From Agapanthus africanus (lineage: Eukaryota > Streptophyta > Magnoliopsida > Asparagales > Amaryllidaceae): a stretch of DNA of 64,000 nt. The position numbers and the translations under genes were made by a program. Below are positions 46,735-59,000 of this stretch, in pieces (the first letter of the stretch is position 1; each line of letters begins with the position of its first letter). The notes under the pieces are model-generated. The model was given only the letters and a program-made list of their open reading frames with translations, did no database searches and had not been told where the DNA came from. The stretch lies in contig JASDDO010000006.1 in NCBI GenBank assembly GCA_030015575.1, positions 102,168,045-102,232,044 on the forward strand, read 5' to 3'.

Positions 46735-49700
46735 CTAAGGCCATGTACTGGCGTATCGAATACCTATCATCTCGATCAGCCGCTCGAACTGAGTCTGGGG
46801 TAAGGCCTTCGTGAATGGATCTGCAGTATTATCTTCTGAAGCATCCCTCCGAACCTCGATCTCCTGGCGATCCACGATCTCCCTGATCAGGTGATACCGC
46901 CTCAAGATGTGTATGGATTTCTGATGGGACCTGGGTTCCTTCGCTAAAGCTATAGCCCCGTTGTTGTCGTAATACAAAGGTATTGGATCAACAATAGACG
47001 GAACCACCTAAAGTTCTTTCAAGAACTTCCTCATCCAGACGGCTTCTTTTGCGGCATCAGATGCAGCGATATATTCCGCTTCCATAGTCGAGTCAGCAAC
47101 GGTTTCCTGTTTGGAACTCTTCCAACACACCGCCCCTCCATTGAGGGTAAAGACAAAACCCGACATGGACTTGGAATCATCCTTGTCACTCTGGAAGCTG
47201 GAGTCAGCAAAGGCCTCAATCTGGAGGTCTTTTCCGCCATACACCAAGAACATCTCCTTAGTCCTTCTTAGGTACTTGAGAATGTTCTTTACCGCTATCC
47301 AGTGTTTCTTCCCAGGGTTTGACTGATACCTTCTTACCACACTAAGTGCATAAGCCACATCTGGTCTGGTACACAACATTGCATACATTATAGAGCCTAC
47401 CGCAGAAGCGTAGGGTATAATAAACATGCGATCCCTTTCCAAATCAGTCTTGGGAAACATCTCTTTGGAGAGGGTGATCCCGTGACAAGCCGGTAGATTA
47501 CCGCACTTGGAATCTTCCATACTGAATCTTTTCAGTATGGTGTCGATGTACCTGGACTGTGAGAGTTCTAATATCCTTTTGGATCTGTCACGGTAGATCC
47601 GGATCCCCAGAATGTATGAGGCATCACCTAGGTCTTTCATGGAGAACCTGTGTGACAAGAACCATTTAACAGATTGTAGCATAGGAATGTCATTTTCTAT
47701 TAAGAGAATGTCATCCACGTATAAAACGAGGAATACTACAGTTCTCGCTACAAATCTACAATAGATGCATGGTTCTTCTGGATTTTTGATAAAGCCAAAT
47801 TCCTTGACCGTCTCATCAAAACAGATGTTCCAACTCCGCGATACCTGCTTTAGTCCATAAATTGACTTGAGCAACTTGCACACCTTTCCGCTGCTCCCAC
47901 TCTGAATGAAACCCTCTGGCTGGTCCATATAGAAACACTCCTCTAAATTTCCATTTAGAAAAGCGGTCTTTACGTCCATCTGCAAAATCTCATAATCGTG
48001 GAAGGAAGCAATGGCAAGAAGGATCCGAATGGATTTCAGCATAGCCACTAGAGAAAAGGTTTTGTCATAGTCCAAACCAGGTCTTTGATGAAAACCCTTT
48101 GCAACAAGTCTAGATTTATAAGTCTCAACCTGTCCATCTACACCAATCATCCTTTTGAAGATCCACTTGCATCCTACGGGTTTTACCCCATCTGAAGCAA
48201 TGTCCAACGTCCATACTTTGTTGGTGTACATGGACTCCATTTCGGTCCGCATTGCATCCAGCCATTTTACCGAGTCAACGCTCTGAATGGCCTGGTGGAA
48301 GCTAGTCAGCTCATCACTATCAATGATGCAATCTTCTCTATCCCCGTCTATGAGAAAACCATAGTATCTCTCGGGCGGATGAGACTGCCTACTACTCCTG
48401 CGGAGCGGCGTAGGAATGTCCTGATCTTTCGAACCCTCTGGTTCTACTAAGCTTTCAGTAATAGCTTGTGGTTCTGGAATTTCATCCAGTTCTATTGCGC
48501 TCCCACTTATTTCCTTTTCTAAGAATTGGTGTTCCAGAAAGTGGGCATTATGAGAAACAAAGACCTTTTGTTCCTCAGCGTAATAGAAAAGATACCCCTT
48601 GGAGTCCTTTGGGTATCCCACAAACTTGCACAGTACTGAGCGTGCCTCGAGTTTGTCCGCATGCTGCTTTATGACAAAAGCTGGACATCCCCAAATCTTC
48701 AGGTATTGAAGATACGGTTTCTTCCCACTCCATAACTCATATGGTGTGGTAGGCACAGTCTTAGTGGGAACTCGGTTCAAAAGGTATGCGGCTGATTCTA
48801 GCGCATATCCCTAGAATGATCGCGGCAACTCAGCGTTACTCATCATGGACCGTACCATATCCAATAGGGTTCGGTTCCGTCTCTCCGATACACCGTTATG
48901 TTGCGGAGTGTATGGAGGAGTAAGCTGAGAGAGAATTCCATTCTCTTTTAGGTAATCCAGGAACTCGGCACTCAAGTATTCACCACCTCGATCAGATCTT
49001 AGTGTCTTGATAATTTTGCATGTTTGTTTTTCTACTTCATTCTTGTATTCTTGGAACTTTTCAAAGGCTTCAGATTTATGCTTCATTAAGAAGACATGTC
49101 CGAACCTTGAAAAATCATCCGTAAAAGTAATGAAGTAAGAATAACCACTTCACGCAAGTGCAGACATTGGACCGCACACGTCGCTGTATACGAGCCCCAA
49201 GAGCTCGCTCGCTCTTACTCCGTGTCCAGTGAACGGAGTTTTTGTCATCTTCCCTTTGAGACAGGATTGACAAGTTGCATACGATTGATATTCGAACGGA
49301 TCAAAATATCCTTCTGTATGTAACTTCGTCAACCTTCTCTCATTGATGTGACCGAGTATACAATGCCATAAGAAAGCCTGTTTGATTTCTGGAGACTTTC
49401 TTTTGTGTGTATTCTGGACATTGAAAATCTGTGGTTGGTTTAATACGTATATACCATTGCTCAATGTACCTTACCCAATCAGAACTTGATTAAGGTGAAT
49501 GTTTACAACATTACTTACAAACGCATATTCATAACCTTCTTTAGAAACTAAAGATACAGAAATGATATTACAAGTTGCATTGGATACAAAAAAACAATTA
49601 CGTAAAACCAAAACATGTTCATCTGACATTCCCAGGTGATAGTCCCCCACGGCCTCAGCATCCATGCTAGCTCCTTTTGCAACTTTGAGGCTCATGTCAC

Positions 49701-50166
49701 CTGCTTTCAAAAACCTACGCTTTCTCAACGCCTGCAAAGAATTAAAGATATGAGATCCTCATCCGGTATCCAATACCCAGGAAGTAGAGTTTATTGATAG
49801 ACAGTTTTCAATAACATAAACACCTGAAGCTGAAGCCGCAACTCGCTTCAGATCCTGGGTTCTGGCCTTCCAAGCCCTGCAATCCTGTTTCCAGTGTCCA
49901 CTCTTGTGACAGTAAAAGCATTCTTCCTTTCCCACAAGCTTTCCCGCTACCTTTCCCTTTCCCTTCCCCTTCATATCCACTTTACTAACACCGCCCCTTG
50001 GTTTGGCGGGGGCTTTCTTCTTCTTTCCCTTGGCTTTCGCCCTGGACTTAGAAGAGTAAGATCCTCCTATAAACAAAGTGGATGTCTCCCTACCTTTCTG
50101 TAGGGTGCCCTCAGCACTCCTCAACATGTTCAGAAGTTCGGAAAGTTCAACCTCCTTTCCTTGCAT
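46735..50166 (-). pseudogene. Element G nucleocapsid-protease-integrase-reverse transcriptase-RNase H frame with five nonsense codons
   Basis: One frame of about 1140 codons. In order: Lys-rich linker; CCHC knuckle CFYCHKSGHWKQDC; protease DTG followed at once by TGA (49759-49761); GAG-pre-integrase with TAA (49471-49473); HHCC (LWHCILGHI, ATCQSCLKGK); integrase core with D in VYSDVCGPM, D in SDRGGEYL and E in VSERRN, cut by TGA (49150-49152) and TAG (48811-48813); integrase C-terminus; reverse transcriptase with QMDVKTAFLNG and YVDDILLIEND; RNase H with STMEAEYIAA and YYDNNGAIAL, cut by TAG (47008-47010). Natural stop TAG at 46735-46737. Catalytic residues are kept, but stops prevent a full polyprotein. 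Confidence 0.9.
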
Positions 50167-50681
50167 GTTGAAGTTAGGACAAACTGGGCGTAAGTGGAAG
50201 GAAGGGACTGGAGAATCAAGTCGGTGTAGAGTTCATTCTCCAACGTGGTCCCAAGGTCCGCGAGCTCCTCTATGTAGCCAATCATCTTAAGCACGTGTTC
50301 CGCTACCGATGATCCGACGGCCAATCTTGCCGAAAACAGCTTCTTCGACACTTCGTATCTGGCGATACGAGATTGCTCTCCATACTGATCTTTTGTATGG
50401 AGAAATATGGATTCTAGGTCCATATTCTCGTGCCTTCTCTGATGTTCATTGTCCATAGAGGTAAGCACGAGGCACTTGGCCTTCGCGCAATCGATTTCCC
50501 ATGTCTTACGGATTTCTATATCCCCGATGCTGGAGGTAGGACCTGGGACAGGAGGAGCTTTGGTGGTAAGGAGATACCCCAACTTGTCGTAAGTGATTGC
50601 CATTTTGACATTCCTGAGCCAATCTTTGTAGTTTGGCCCTGTCGGTATGTTTTTATCTAGTAATAACTTAAGTCTGGTCAT
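50130..50681 (-). pseudogene. Element G gag (UBN2-type capsid)
   Basis: Start taken at ATG 50681 (MTRLKLLLDKN), the start shared by E and F. Family features are GPNYKDWLRNVKMAITYDK, KTWEIDCAKAKCLVLTSMD, SRIARYEV, KMIGYIEELADL and TDLILQSLPSTYAQF. After QFVL one base fewer than in E moves the frame, so Gag ends with about 14 divergent codons at 50130. The CCHC/pol frame overlaps it by 37 bases in the −1 register. F has the same change. It may be a fixed family feature or an inherited defect. It is otherwise intact at about 183 codons. Confidence 0.85.
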
Positions 50682-51179
50682 GTTGATTGGTCGCCGCAAT
50701 TAGGAGAGAGAAAAGAAACACTTTAGCATGATGCTCTTGCAAGTTTAGAGTGGTTTTTAGTTTGTCTAAACATGATGGATCCCACTGTCTCTTGAATCCC
50801 TCCTCAAACCATAAAGGACGAATTAGTCGGGATCAATCTCACCGTACAATACTTGCTTAACCGTTCAGCCAGGCCAGCGTCGGTACTTCGAGGGAGGTTT
50901 TCCAACGCTTTCGCGAAGTTCCTTAATTAAGTAACCTCTTTTCCCTGTGGGCGTAGCCCCGCTAACACCTTTCTAGACACCTACTAGGTTTATAGCATTG
51001 ATCGTTAAGTGAGAAATTTCCCGAGGAGTAGCATATACTCACAGTAGGATCGGGATCCAAATATCATCGCGTGATAACACTGAAAGAATCCTACAAGAAT
51101 CATCACACTCCAAATGGTATGCAGTGCTAGCAAGTTTCGGTTCTTTTGAAACTCCCGATGTGGATTTTTGCCCCATGCT

Positions 51180-51391
51180 CTTATGACCTTGGCGTGAGGT
51201 CAAAATGTCATAAGTCACATGTTAAGTTCTACCCATCATTATCCCTGTTAATTTGAACCCACCCGTACCTACCCTTGACGTAGGCCAAAATGGCAGTACG
51301 ACTGTCTCAAACCAACGCATTCTATCTATGCAACAGATAAATATCCGGCAGCTATCAATCACTATGCCTTGGCGTGGGGTCAAAATACATA
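51180..51391 (-). other. Three leader hairpins, element G
   Basis: Cores at 51369-51383 (outer CTATG/CATAG), 51275-51288 (TTGACGTAGGCCAA on the plus strand) and 51180-51214 (perfect outer stem CTTATGAC/GTCATAAG). Spacing is close to that in C and E. Confidence 0.78.
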
Positions 51392-52505
51392 GCTTGAATA
51401 CTACCGAATATTTAACTGAAATGATGGAGGCTACGAATGGTTTTGGCGAAACCGTGAACGTAGTGAACTTGATATAATCGATGGAACGAGATAGCTTTTA
51501 AAAGGAGTGGTTCAAGCTCCGCATTTAAAAGTTTGGTTTTGAAAAGAACCGAGTGGTTTTCAAAGTGTTCCAACGACTTTTACTTGGTTTATTTTCTTGC
51601 ATTAATTTTAATGCGTCCCATCATTTAATCCTACCATTGCAGAAAACAACCAAAATATGGTGTACGCTTATGCCATCCGCATTCGCCACGGGGCCCCGTC
51701 ATCACCGGTTAGGTTACTTAACTAACGACAGAGCGGGGGCTGGACTAGCGTGGATGCAAAACATAAGCAACACCTAAATAGATATTATATATAGATATAT
51801 AGCAATGATTGTCAATCCAGATCACAGATGAACACTTTGGATATACTAGGAATCCGCAATTCGTTCGAGCTTGCAGCGAAAAGCGGATTACACGGTCGCG
51901 ATGAATAGCCAAAACCCTACCCTAGACCCCTACGGGTGCGGAAAACTACCCGCCAAGTACCCGAAGCGAAGCAACCTCCCTCAACGACGTGAGTAGGCCA
52001 CTCGGCACTTCGAGATACCCGGTAGTTTGTGCACCCCACCATAGGTCTATCCTAGGAGCAAAACAGTAAAAAGAAATTATACAATGACGGCTACAACCCC
52101 GACCCGGTTGTGCGGCCATACAAATAATATTACATCAAATTACATGTTACAAGAATGAAAGAAAAAGAAATTCTCATCTCACATCCACCCGTCTATTCAT
52201 CCGCGACAATCCAACGAGTTCATATACACAAACCATCAACATTACAGATCACAAATATGTACAACCCCCACTAATCGACGTATAGTGATTAGCAGACGTT
52301 CAATACATATATCACATTACAGATATAACCCATTAGCCAAAGTATAAAGAAGTTCGATCAAAAATACGGATTTGTGACCACCCCAAAAACCAACTTGTTC
52401 TCTGGAAAATCTGGGTGGAAACAAACTATCTTAAAAATCCTAAAACCTCAACAGAAGAACACTGCACCAAACTCGGTCCACGGCCGAGTCAACTCGGCTG
52501 CGGAT

Positions 52506-52534
52506 CCGCGGCAAGAAGCATGTTCTTGCCGCGG
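52506..52534 (-). other. GC-rich leader stem-loop, element G
   Basis: CCGCGGCAAGAA (52506-52517) and TTCTTGCCGCGG (52523-52534) form a perfect 12-bp stem with loop GCATG, about 220 nt from the LTR. Confidence 0.82.
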
Positions 52535-52739
52535 AACCGTGGCGCTTTGATCGGTTCAGTGGACCGTTTTTGGTGTGTTTCTTAATAAAAACCCTAAGCC
52601 GATTTTTGAAGTATGATTTATTATTTTTAAAGCAGAAATAAAAATCGACAGAAACTTAGGGTTTAGAAAAATAGTTTTGCGATTTTTTCCGATCGAAGTT
52701 CTATATACTTTGCTAACTAGCTAGTTTGTGTTTAGTTAG

Positions 52740-52751
52740 TCTCAGATACCA
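52740..52751 (-). other. Element G primer-binding site
   Basis: In element sense TGGTATCTGAGA, one base from the LTR; two mismatches to TGGTATCAGAGC. Confidence 0.85.
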
Positions 52752-52752
52752 C

Positions 52753-54796
52753 TGTAAGTCCACGTTGCCCACCCCGGTGCTTGCGGGGAGGCGGAAACGG
52801 TATAAAAGTTTGATTTTTACAACTCAAGGCAACATGGACTAGCAAAAGGAGGATCTTTGCTAAACATAAACTAACTACAAAGCAAAAAAGATTAGCTACT
52901 CGGAAAAGGAGTTATACCTAGGTCTTCAAGTCCTTCTCTTCTTGCTCCTTGGAGTGTGATGATCGGATTCTCCTCGTCGCCTTCTCTCGCCGAAGAAAGA
53001 TCCACTCGAGGGATACTACCTTTGGCTCCTACCTCAAACTAGAAGCAACTAAGGTGCTTGGTGTGCTAGACCTAGAACCTTAGAAAGAGTAGAGAATGAT
53101 GTTGGTGTTTTTATCTCAAGCTTATTGGTTCTCAACTCATGAGAGGGGGAGCTTTGAGAGAGAAGAAGAGGATGAGAGAGAATGAGAATGGTAGAATGAG
53201 GATATTTAGCAACCATCCTCACATATATGTGTGATTTATGAATAATAGATAATTAGTCAAGATAATTGTCATGGTTAATCAAGAAATGACCATTATCATT
53301 TCACATTAAATGCCTTTCCAGGGATCAAAGAGCATCTTCCATATGGAATGATGATGGTCAACTTATCAACCTAGGTCAATAAGTCAAGTATAGTCAAATG
53401 GTCAACAACCCTAACCATGCACAATTATAATTAACTAATTATTAATAAATCATAATTCACACAAAACATTCGAGTTAAGAAAATGACAATAGTCATCAAC
53501 CCTAATCAAAGTCCTCTGCCTCTGTCTCAGTCAACTGTGCATACACACCCATATCCGTGTATCGAGGAACACGAATACAATGAGATAAAACAAATCCCAA
53601 ATCATATACTAGGATCCGGCTTAAACCAAAGCCTGCTAGTATAAGCTGTCCGGACACCAAACGTGCACAAGTGCGCGGATGTGAACGAACCCTGTCGCAA
53701 TACCATGCGACCCCTACTCTGCTTTGCCTAAAAGCGAACAACCCTCTGTGTGGGACTCTAAAGACTCGACACTACGCTGGCAGTGGGTTTAACCACAGAC
53801 TGCAAGCGGCACTAGCTGTACGTAACGGTCCCTAGGTAGATGCCGATAAGAAGACTTACGAGGTGAACCCATCTGAACTCCTACTGAGCCTGAATGTGAC
53901 AGTCTCCATACAGTCCGGTCTGTTCGTCTGATAACATCGCATGGCGGGCCTAGGGGGCGGTAAACGTCAGTCCCCTAATAGCGGTACAAGTCTTGTCGGA
54001 GTGTAGCCCAGAACACCCTGAGATAACACTGGAAACCAACCAGTATACCTCGCTTGCCTTTGCCAGGGACTACTTGTGTAATGGATCTCCTGGACACAGC
54101 GCGATGTCAACCCCCAATATCGGGAGAGACGAATCCTGTCTAACCGTCACTGCCTCCAAGTGCTTCAGGACTGCACCAAACTACTACCTGTTTGCATGAC
54201 TCCTTTGAGCCGTGGTAGGGTAGTAATCAAACTACAGTGGGAACACACTCGAGGCGAAGTGACAGTGTCAAGTCAGCGGACTAAGCTGTGCTCATGTCAC
54301 CTAGGAACTGATAAACGACGATAGGTATAATACTAACCAACAGTTCCCGACGAGTCCTGTCCAGTGTACTCGTAACCTAACGAGCACCCGCATACTATCT
54401 CAAGTACGACGTACAGACGGCTGTGGGACAGACCATCTCCCGTGCTGGGATGAGAAGCGCATACGCTAGTCTACTCCGGAGTATCGATGCCCTGTCTCGA
54501 TAATCCAACTACCAGGGACGTGTATATATAAGGATGTGCTTATAGATTACCCAGCCCCCACGAGTGTGACTGCCATCACAACGCTAGTAATCAAGCAAAG
54601 ATCCTAAGGGCTCCACTAATGCGTATAAGTGATATAATAAAGATACACATGTACACATGAAAGCAAAGACAAACCAAGTAGCATACTACCATTTCGAGCA
54701 AGATTGTCTATACAACTGTGAATATCCCAAGCTTCCATCAAATAATATACATACTAGTATGATACAGTAATGGCCTCTAGGGCATATACACTAACA
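52753..54796 (-). repeat. Element G 5' LTR (2044 bp)
   Basis: Matches 44675-46720 closely, with scattered substitutions. Followed by TSD TTTAT. No gene. Confidence 0.93.
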
Positions 54797-54801
54797 TTTA
54801 T
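54797..54801. repeat. Target-site duplication TTTAT, right copy (element G)
   Basis: Pairs with 44670-44674. Element D's internal sequence resumes after it (ACCTTACGC). Confidence 0.92.
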
Positions 54802-56046
54802 ACCTTACGCATAGTTATTATTCTTGAGGTATTGATTGTGATTTCATGCCTACTTTATGCCGGTGATTTGATTTACGCTTCCAGCATAGTTTTCATGCAC
54901 TTTTTAGTGTTTTGATTTGATTTGTGCACGCTGATGCACACGGTTGTGAGATTTTCCATCGCGGTACACCTGATTTTGATTGAGCCGCATTGTATATTGT
55001 CGACTTTGACCCTGATATTTATGATGCTGCACTCCGTGCTTTTGACTAGACTTACGCATGTTCGGCGCTGCTATTGGATTTCATGGTTCCGTGCATGTTG
55101 AGTGCGCAGGGTTTAGATTTCCATTCGTGCACGATGGATGCACCGATTTGGATTTTGTCGCATGTTGGGCGCATGTTTTGAGATACGATTTTGGTGCACA
55201 CCAGATGCACTAAATCGAGATTCTTCGTGCATGTCAGATGCACCAGATTTGGCCGTCAGGCACACACGTTGCCTATGACAGATTCTTCGTGCACACCCGT
55301 TGCTCCTAGATGTTGTTTTGTGCACCTGTATGACACATATATGGATTTTGATTTCCGTGCGCACCAGACGTACATGGTGGTGTTATGTGCATTTTTGGGA
55401 TTTATTCCTTTTGGAGCAGTACATTTTTAAGATATTTGATATTCATTTCGTATTGAGCTAGCTATAGTCTAGTCAGAGGACTAGTCAGAGGACTGTACCT
55501 GGATATATTTTGCATGCATTGATAGTTATCGAAGGGATTTCCAAAGAGCGTGCTATAGTCTCAGCATTTATACCTTCGTGTCCGATATGACATGAAATGT
55601 TTTAAAAACAAGGAAACCCTTCTAAATTGTTTTCAAAACGGCGGAACGTACATAGTAAACAAAAGATATATACATATATGGTTATTTTCTTATGAAAAAC
55701 GTCCGCCACTGTGCAGTGTTACGCGCATCGCACGGCGACTTAACAAGATTTGGCATGCATTTACATCCGCTATTCACATGTATAGATTGGATGTCTACAT
55801 GTATAGTTCTGATCTATATCATATTGGTTTTGTATTGGATTTGACATTTGTGTCTTTACCATGACTCCGATGATTGCGGGATGCATGATGGAGTTTTGCT
55901 TTTGAGTTATCTTCTCAGTACTTATGCGCATGCATTGCGCTATGATGTTTTATGTATTGACGATTCGGAGCCCCGACGACTTGGAATTTGTATTGAAATA
56001 TTTTAGTATTTGGGGGTTTAAATTTAAATTCGGGGATCGAATTTCT
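54802..56046 (+). other. Element D internal region, second part, no gene seen
   Basis: Non-coding sequence matching B's internal region at about 6040 down to 4850. Holds the hairpin array (54924-55373), and near its end TTTAAATTTAAATTCGGGG before the polypurine tract. A 90-codon frame at 55592-55864 has no recognisable domain and no counterpart in B. Confidence 0.6.
54924..55373 (+). repeat. Array of short inverted repeats (GTGCAY...RTGCAC), element D
   Basis: Palindromes at 54924-54939, 55127-55143, 55194-55210, 55227-55243 and 55357-55373, with weaker ones near 55091-55108 and 55289-55306. Two are almost or exactly those of B read in element sense: GTGCATGTCAGATGCAC is identical, and GTGCACGATGGATGCAC differs from B's GTGCATGATGGATGCAC by one base. 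Conserved position and form across two subfamilies suggest a function in cis. Confidence 0.7.
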
Positions 56047-56061
56047 TTAAGGGGGGTAGAT
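56047..56061 (+). other. Element D polypurine tract
   Basis: TTAAGGGGGGTAGAT directly before the 3' LTR, equivalent to B's TTAAGGGGGAAAGAC. Confidence 0.85.
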
Positions 56062-59000
56062 TTTAACGTTTCAAAATAATAAAACATTATTTTTGGGAAT
56101 TTTTATAATTTAATATTATTTTAATGAATATTTTAATATTCCGGTATAATTAAATACAAATAAATGGCCAAAAATTATGGAAAATTCTAAAATAGGGTAT
56201 TTTATGGAATTATGCCATTTTAAAGTTTTTATGATTAGTTATATCCTAATTTAGTGCTAATCGCGATTAAAAATCGCTAATCGGGTTTTTAGCATTTTTG
56301 TGCAAAAATGTGCACATATCATTTTCCACACTTGTTACATGTTTTGGGTGCATGGTTGCTTAAGGTTCACCATGGTGGGAGAAGAAAAGGAAAAGAAAAG
56401 AAAAGAAAAGGTAAAGTATGATGATTAGGAGAGAGGTAGGTATGGGGTTTACTTTTTGACTTGTAGAACCATCCCCCATCATTTTCCCTTCTCATTCCCT
56501 CTCCTCTCCCTCTCCTTGAGCTGCTGCTGCCCCTCTCCCTCTCTCTCCCTCTTCACAAAAACCCTAGATCCACCATGAAATCAACCCCAAAACCATATTC
56601 CTATTTCACAAAAAATGTTCCCGAGCTCACTAGCAACACATTGAACCTAGCAAGAATGGATTTGAAGGACTTTGAGCAACTCAAGAGTTTTCTTGAGTTG
56701 CCAAAGGAGCTAATTTCTGCACCTATTAGAGTAGTATCTCATTTCTTGTGCATCAATACTAGTTTTATATCGATATGGTGTCGTTTGTGGACTTTGGAGA
56801 ATTCTAGTTAGGGTTTAGTGTTAGGCCTGAAATCAAAAGTGAAATTGAGGCTTGTGGTGACCCTAGAACCCCTGGTGTGATGACAAATTGAACCAAACCT
56901 GAAGCTAAAACACAGAATACGGATTTATGAGACGATGTCGGGGAAAAACTGTGAATCTGTGATCGTATTTATGAATCTGCTATCACTCCGAGAACCCTAA
57001 AATAAAATTGAGTTGACAGTGAGATGTGCAGGCACCGTGGAACCACCACACCAAACTCTAGCCCCCAACTCCAATTCCCAGCCACAGATAAATCTCATCT
57101 GGTCGTAAATTGCTGCCAGAGCAGGGGGGTTGGCCTCGTTTTTGGTGCATGGCCCTATTTCTAGTAGCCTTGACCCATGGCATGTGCAATTTTGTCTGAT
57201 TCCATCTAGGGTAAAATCTGGGTTGATTTTCCTATGTTGGCGCTTGATTTACGACTTGATTTAGCATGGATTTTGGTATTTGGTGATTCGTTGGTGTCGG
57301 GTGGCGTTTGGACATCAACGATAAGTGGATATTGATCGTGTTTGCATGCGAGATGATAGGTTTTTACCTATGCGAGTAGCGTGTGCTATTTTGGCTTTCT
57401 GATGTGATTTTCATGTGTTTTAGCGTTTGTGATATACATGTAGGTACCCTACGTGATGTTGAGGCGAAGAAGATGAAGATGGCGATATCGACATCGGCGC
57501 ATCAGAAGCAAGGTGAGTAGATTATATCTACGGAGGAAGTTGGTTGGATGGCGTATAGCACCCCTGCAGTCCGTGGTGATGTATACGAATACGTATGCAC
57601 ACGTATATTTATTATGTGTTGTTTAAGATTATTGATGGTAATAATGGAATTATTGATGATAAGGATGTATTGGTTTAGTATAGTGCGAAACCCTGGAGTA
57701 GTGGTTGCATCTACACATACACGTACACATATACTTGCATACATTCTTTCTTTTATCTGTGCGCATATGGAATGTGTATATCTGCACATGGGTATGGGAC
57801 TATGTGTTCATATACGGGATTTGAGGATGATACGTGGGATTGAGATGAGTCGATGAGGTTTGATTGAGGCCATGAGATCCGGCGATATGACAGAGTTCGT
57901 ATTTGAGATGCGACATGATGGTTTTAGCGGGCCTTTGGGCATGTGTTTTACCCCGCATTCATATTTATATCGATGACATCGATGGTACTAGACTTAGAGT
58001 TGTACCTTAGATTATGTGATATGATGGTAGTGATACCTGATATGTTATGAGATAATGTGATATTGACCCGTACCCAGTTATTGGCATGTCGTACGACGAT
58101 TTACCGTACAAGCTTTATATTGATGTTAGATCCGCACTCATGACTCGAGGATGTTATATGATATACCGTATCGTACGTGATACTATTGAGGCGAGATCAC
58201 CGACAATTGTATATATATATATATATGTATATATCGATTCATATTTAGGTGGTTTCCATACCCCTCCCGATTGACTTGATAGTTGGGTCTGTAGTTCGCA
58301 TAGTAGGCGTTAGACTAGACCTGAGTCATACCTATTTCAAAACTAACGAATCGGGGATATTTTAAAGATAGGCAAAAGGGATTCTACGGATATTTTCAAA
58401 CGACGCATCTTTTCTTAAAACACGTAGCCCTTATTTTACCAAAAAACCCGATTCGTCTTATTTCAAAAGGCAAGGCTGCATGATATATTTATTGAGGTAG
58501 ATTCTTTATTGTTGCGTTGATTATTCGATTCTGCATATTCATGCTATTTGCATTGCATTGCTTGTGTTTCTTAATATATTACAGTGATGATGCTAGGACA
58601 CCAACACCATTATCGAAGATGCGTATGTTCCACGTACACTTGGTTGCCGGCTCACACACTTCATCATCGATAATTGCCATGTCACTATACAGTAGTACCG
58701 TTGCATTCAGTATATGATTCATGCATGACATAATGATATGCTTACATTTCTTTTACATGTCGCATAGATCATGCTTTCTGATTATACGCATTGAGAGTTG
58801 TTGTTTCCGTGATATTTCTGGATTTGGGAATCGTGGGTATTTCAAAAGAGATTATGTAATTGTTTTAAAAACCCGGTTACCCTTGATATGATATTTCAGT
58901 ACGTCCAACATGTGTTTTCTCGGTACCGAGAGAGACATGTGAAACCCGATTCGAGGAGTGGACGGGGCCGATTGCGGGTACATGGTGGGCCCGGTATGGT

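Larger units (their letters stand above)
50682..52739 (-). other. Element G untranslated leader
   Basis: Non-coding leader equivalent to F's. In element sense: GC-rich stem-loop (52534-52506), an inverted repeat near 51712-51728 (TTAGGTTACTTAACTAA on the plus strand), the three hairpins, and a pyrimidine tract with CTAATTGCAG before gag (about 50710-50692). Confidence 0.7.
44675..54796 (-). mobile_element. Element G: Ty1/copia retrotransposon, complete structure, pol frame free of indels
   Basis: In minus sense: 5' LTR (54796-52753), primer site, leader, gag, pol, polypurine tract, 3' LTR (46720-44675). TSD TTTAT. Size 10.1 kb. From 50166 down to 46735 the pol frame has no indel and only five nonsense codons. 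Gag is in a frame one base off. It is the best preserved gag-pol set in the window. Confidence 0.94.

Noticed and set aside
55592-55864. 90-codon frame in D's second internal part
   Set aside because: No recognisable domain, no counterpart in B, and base composition like the non-coding surroundings.
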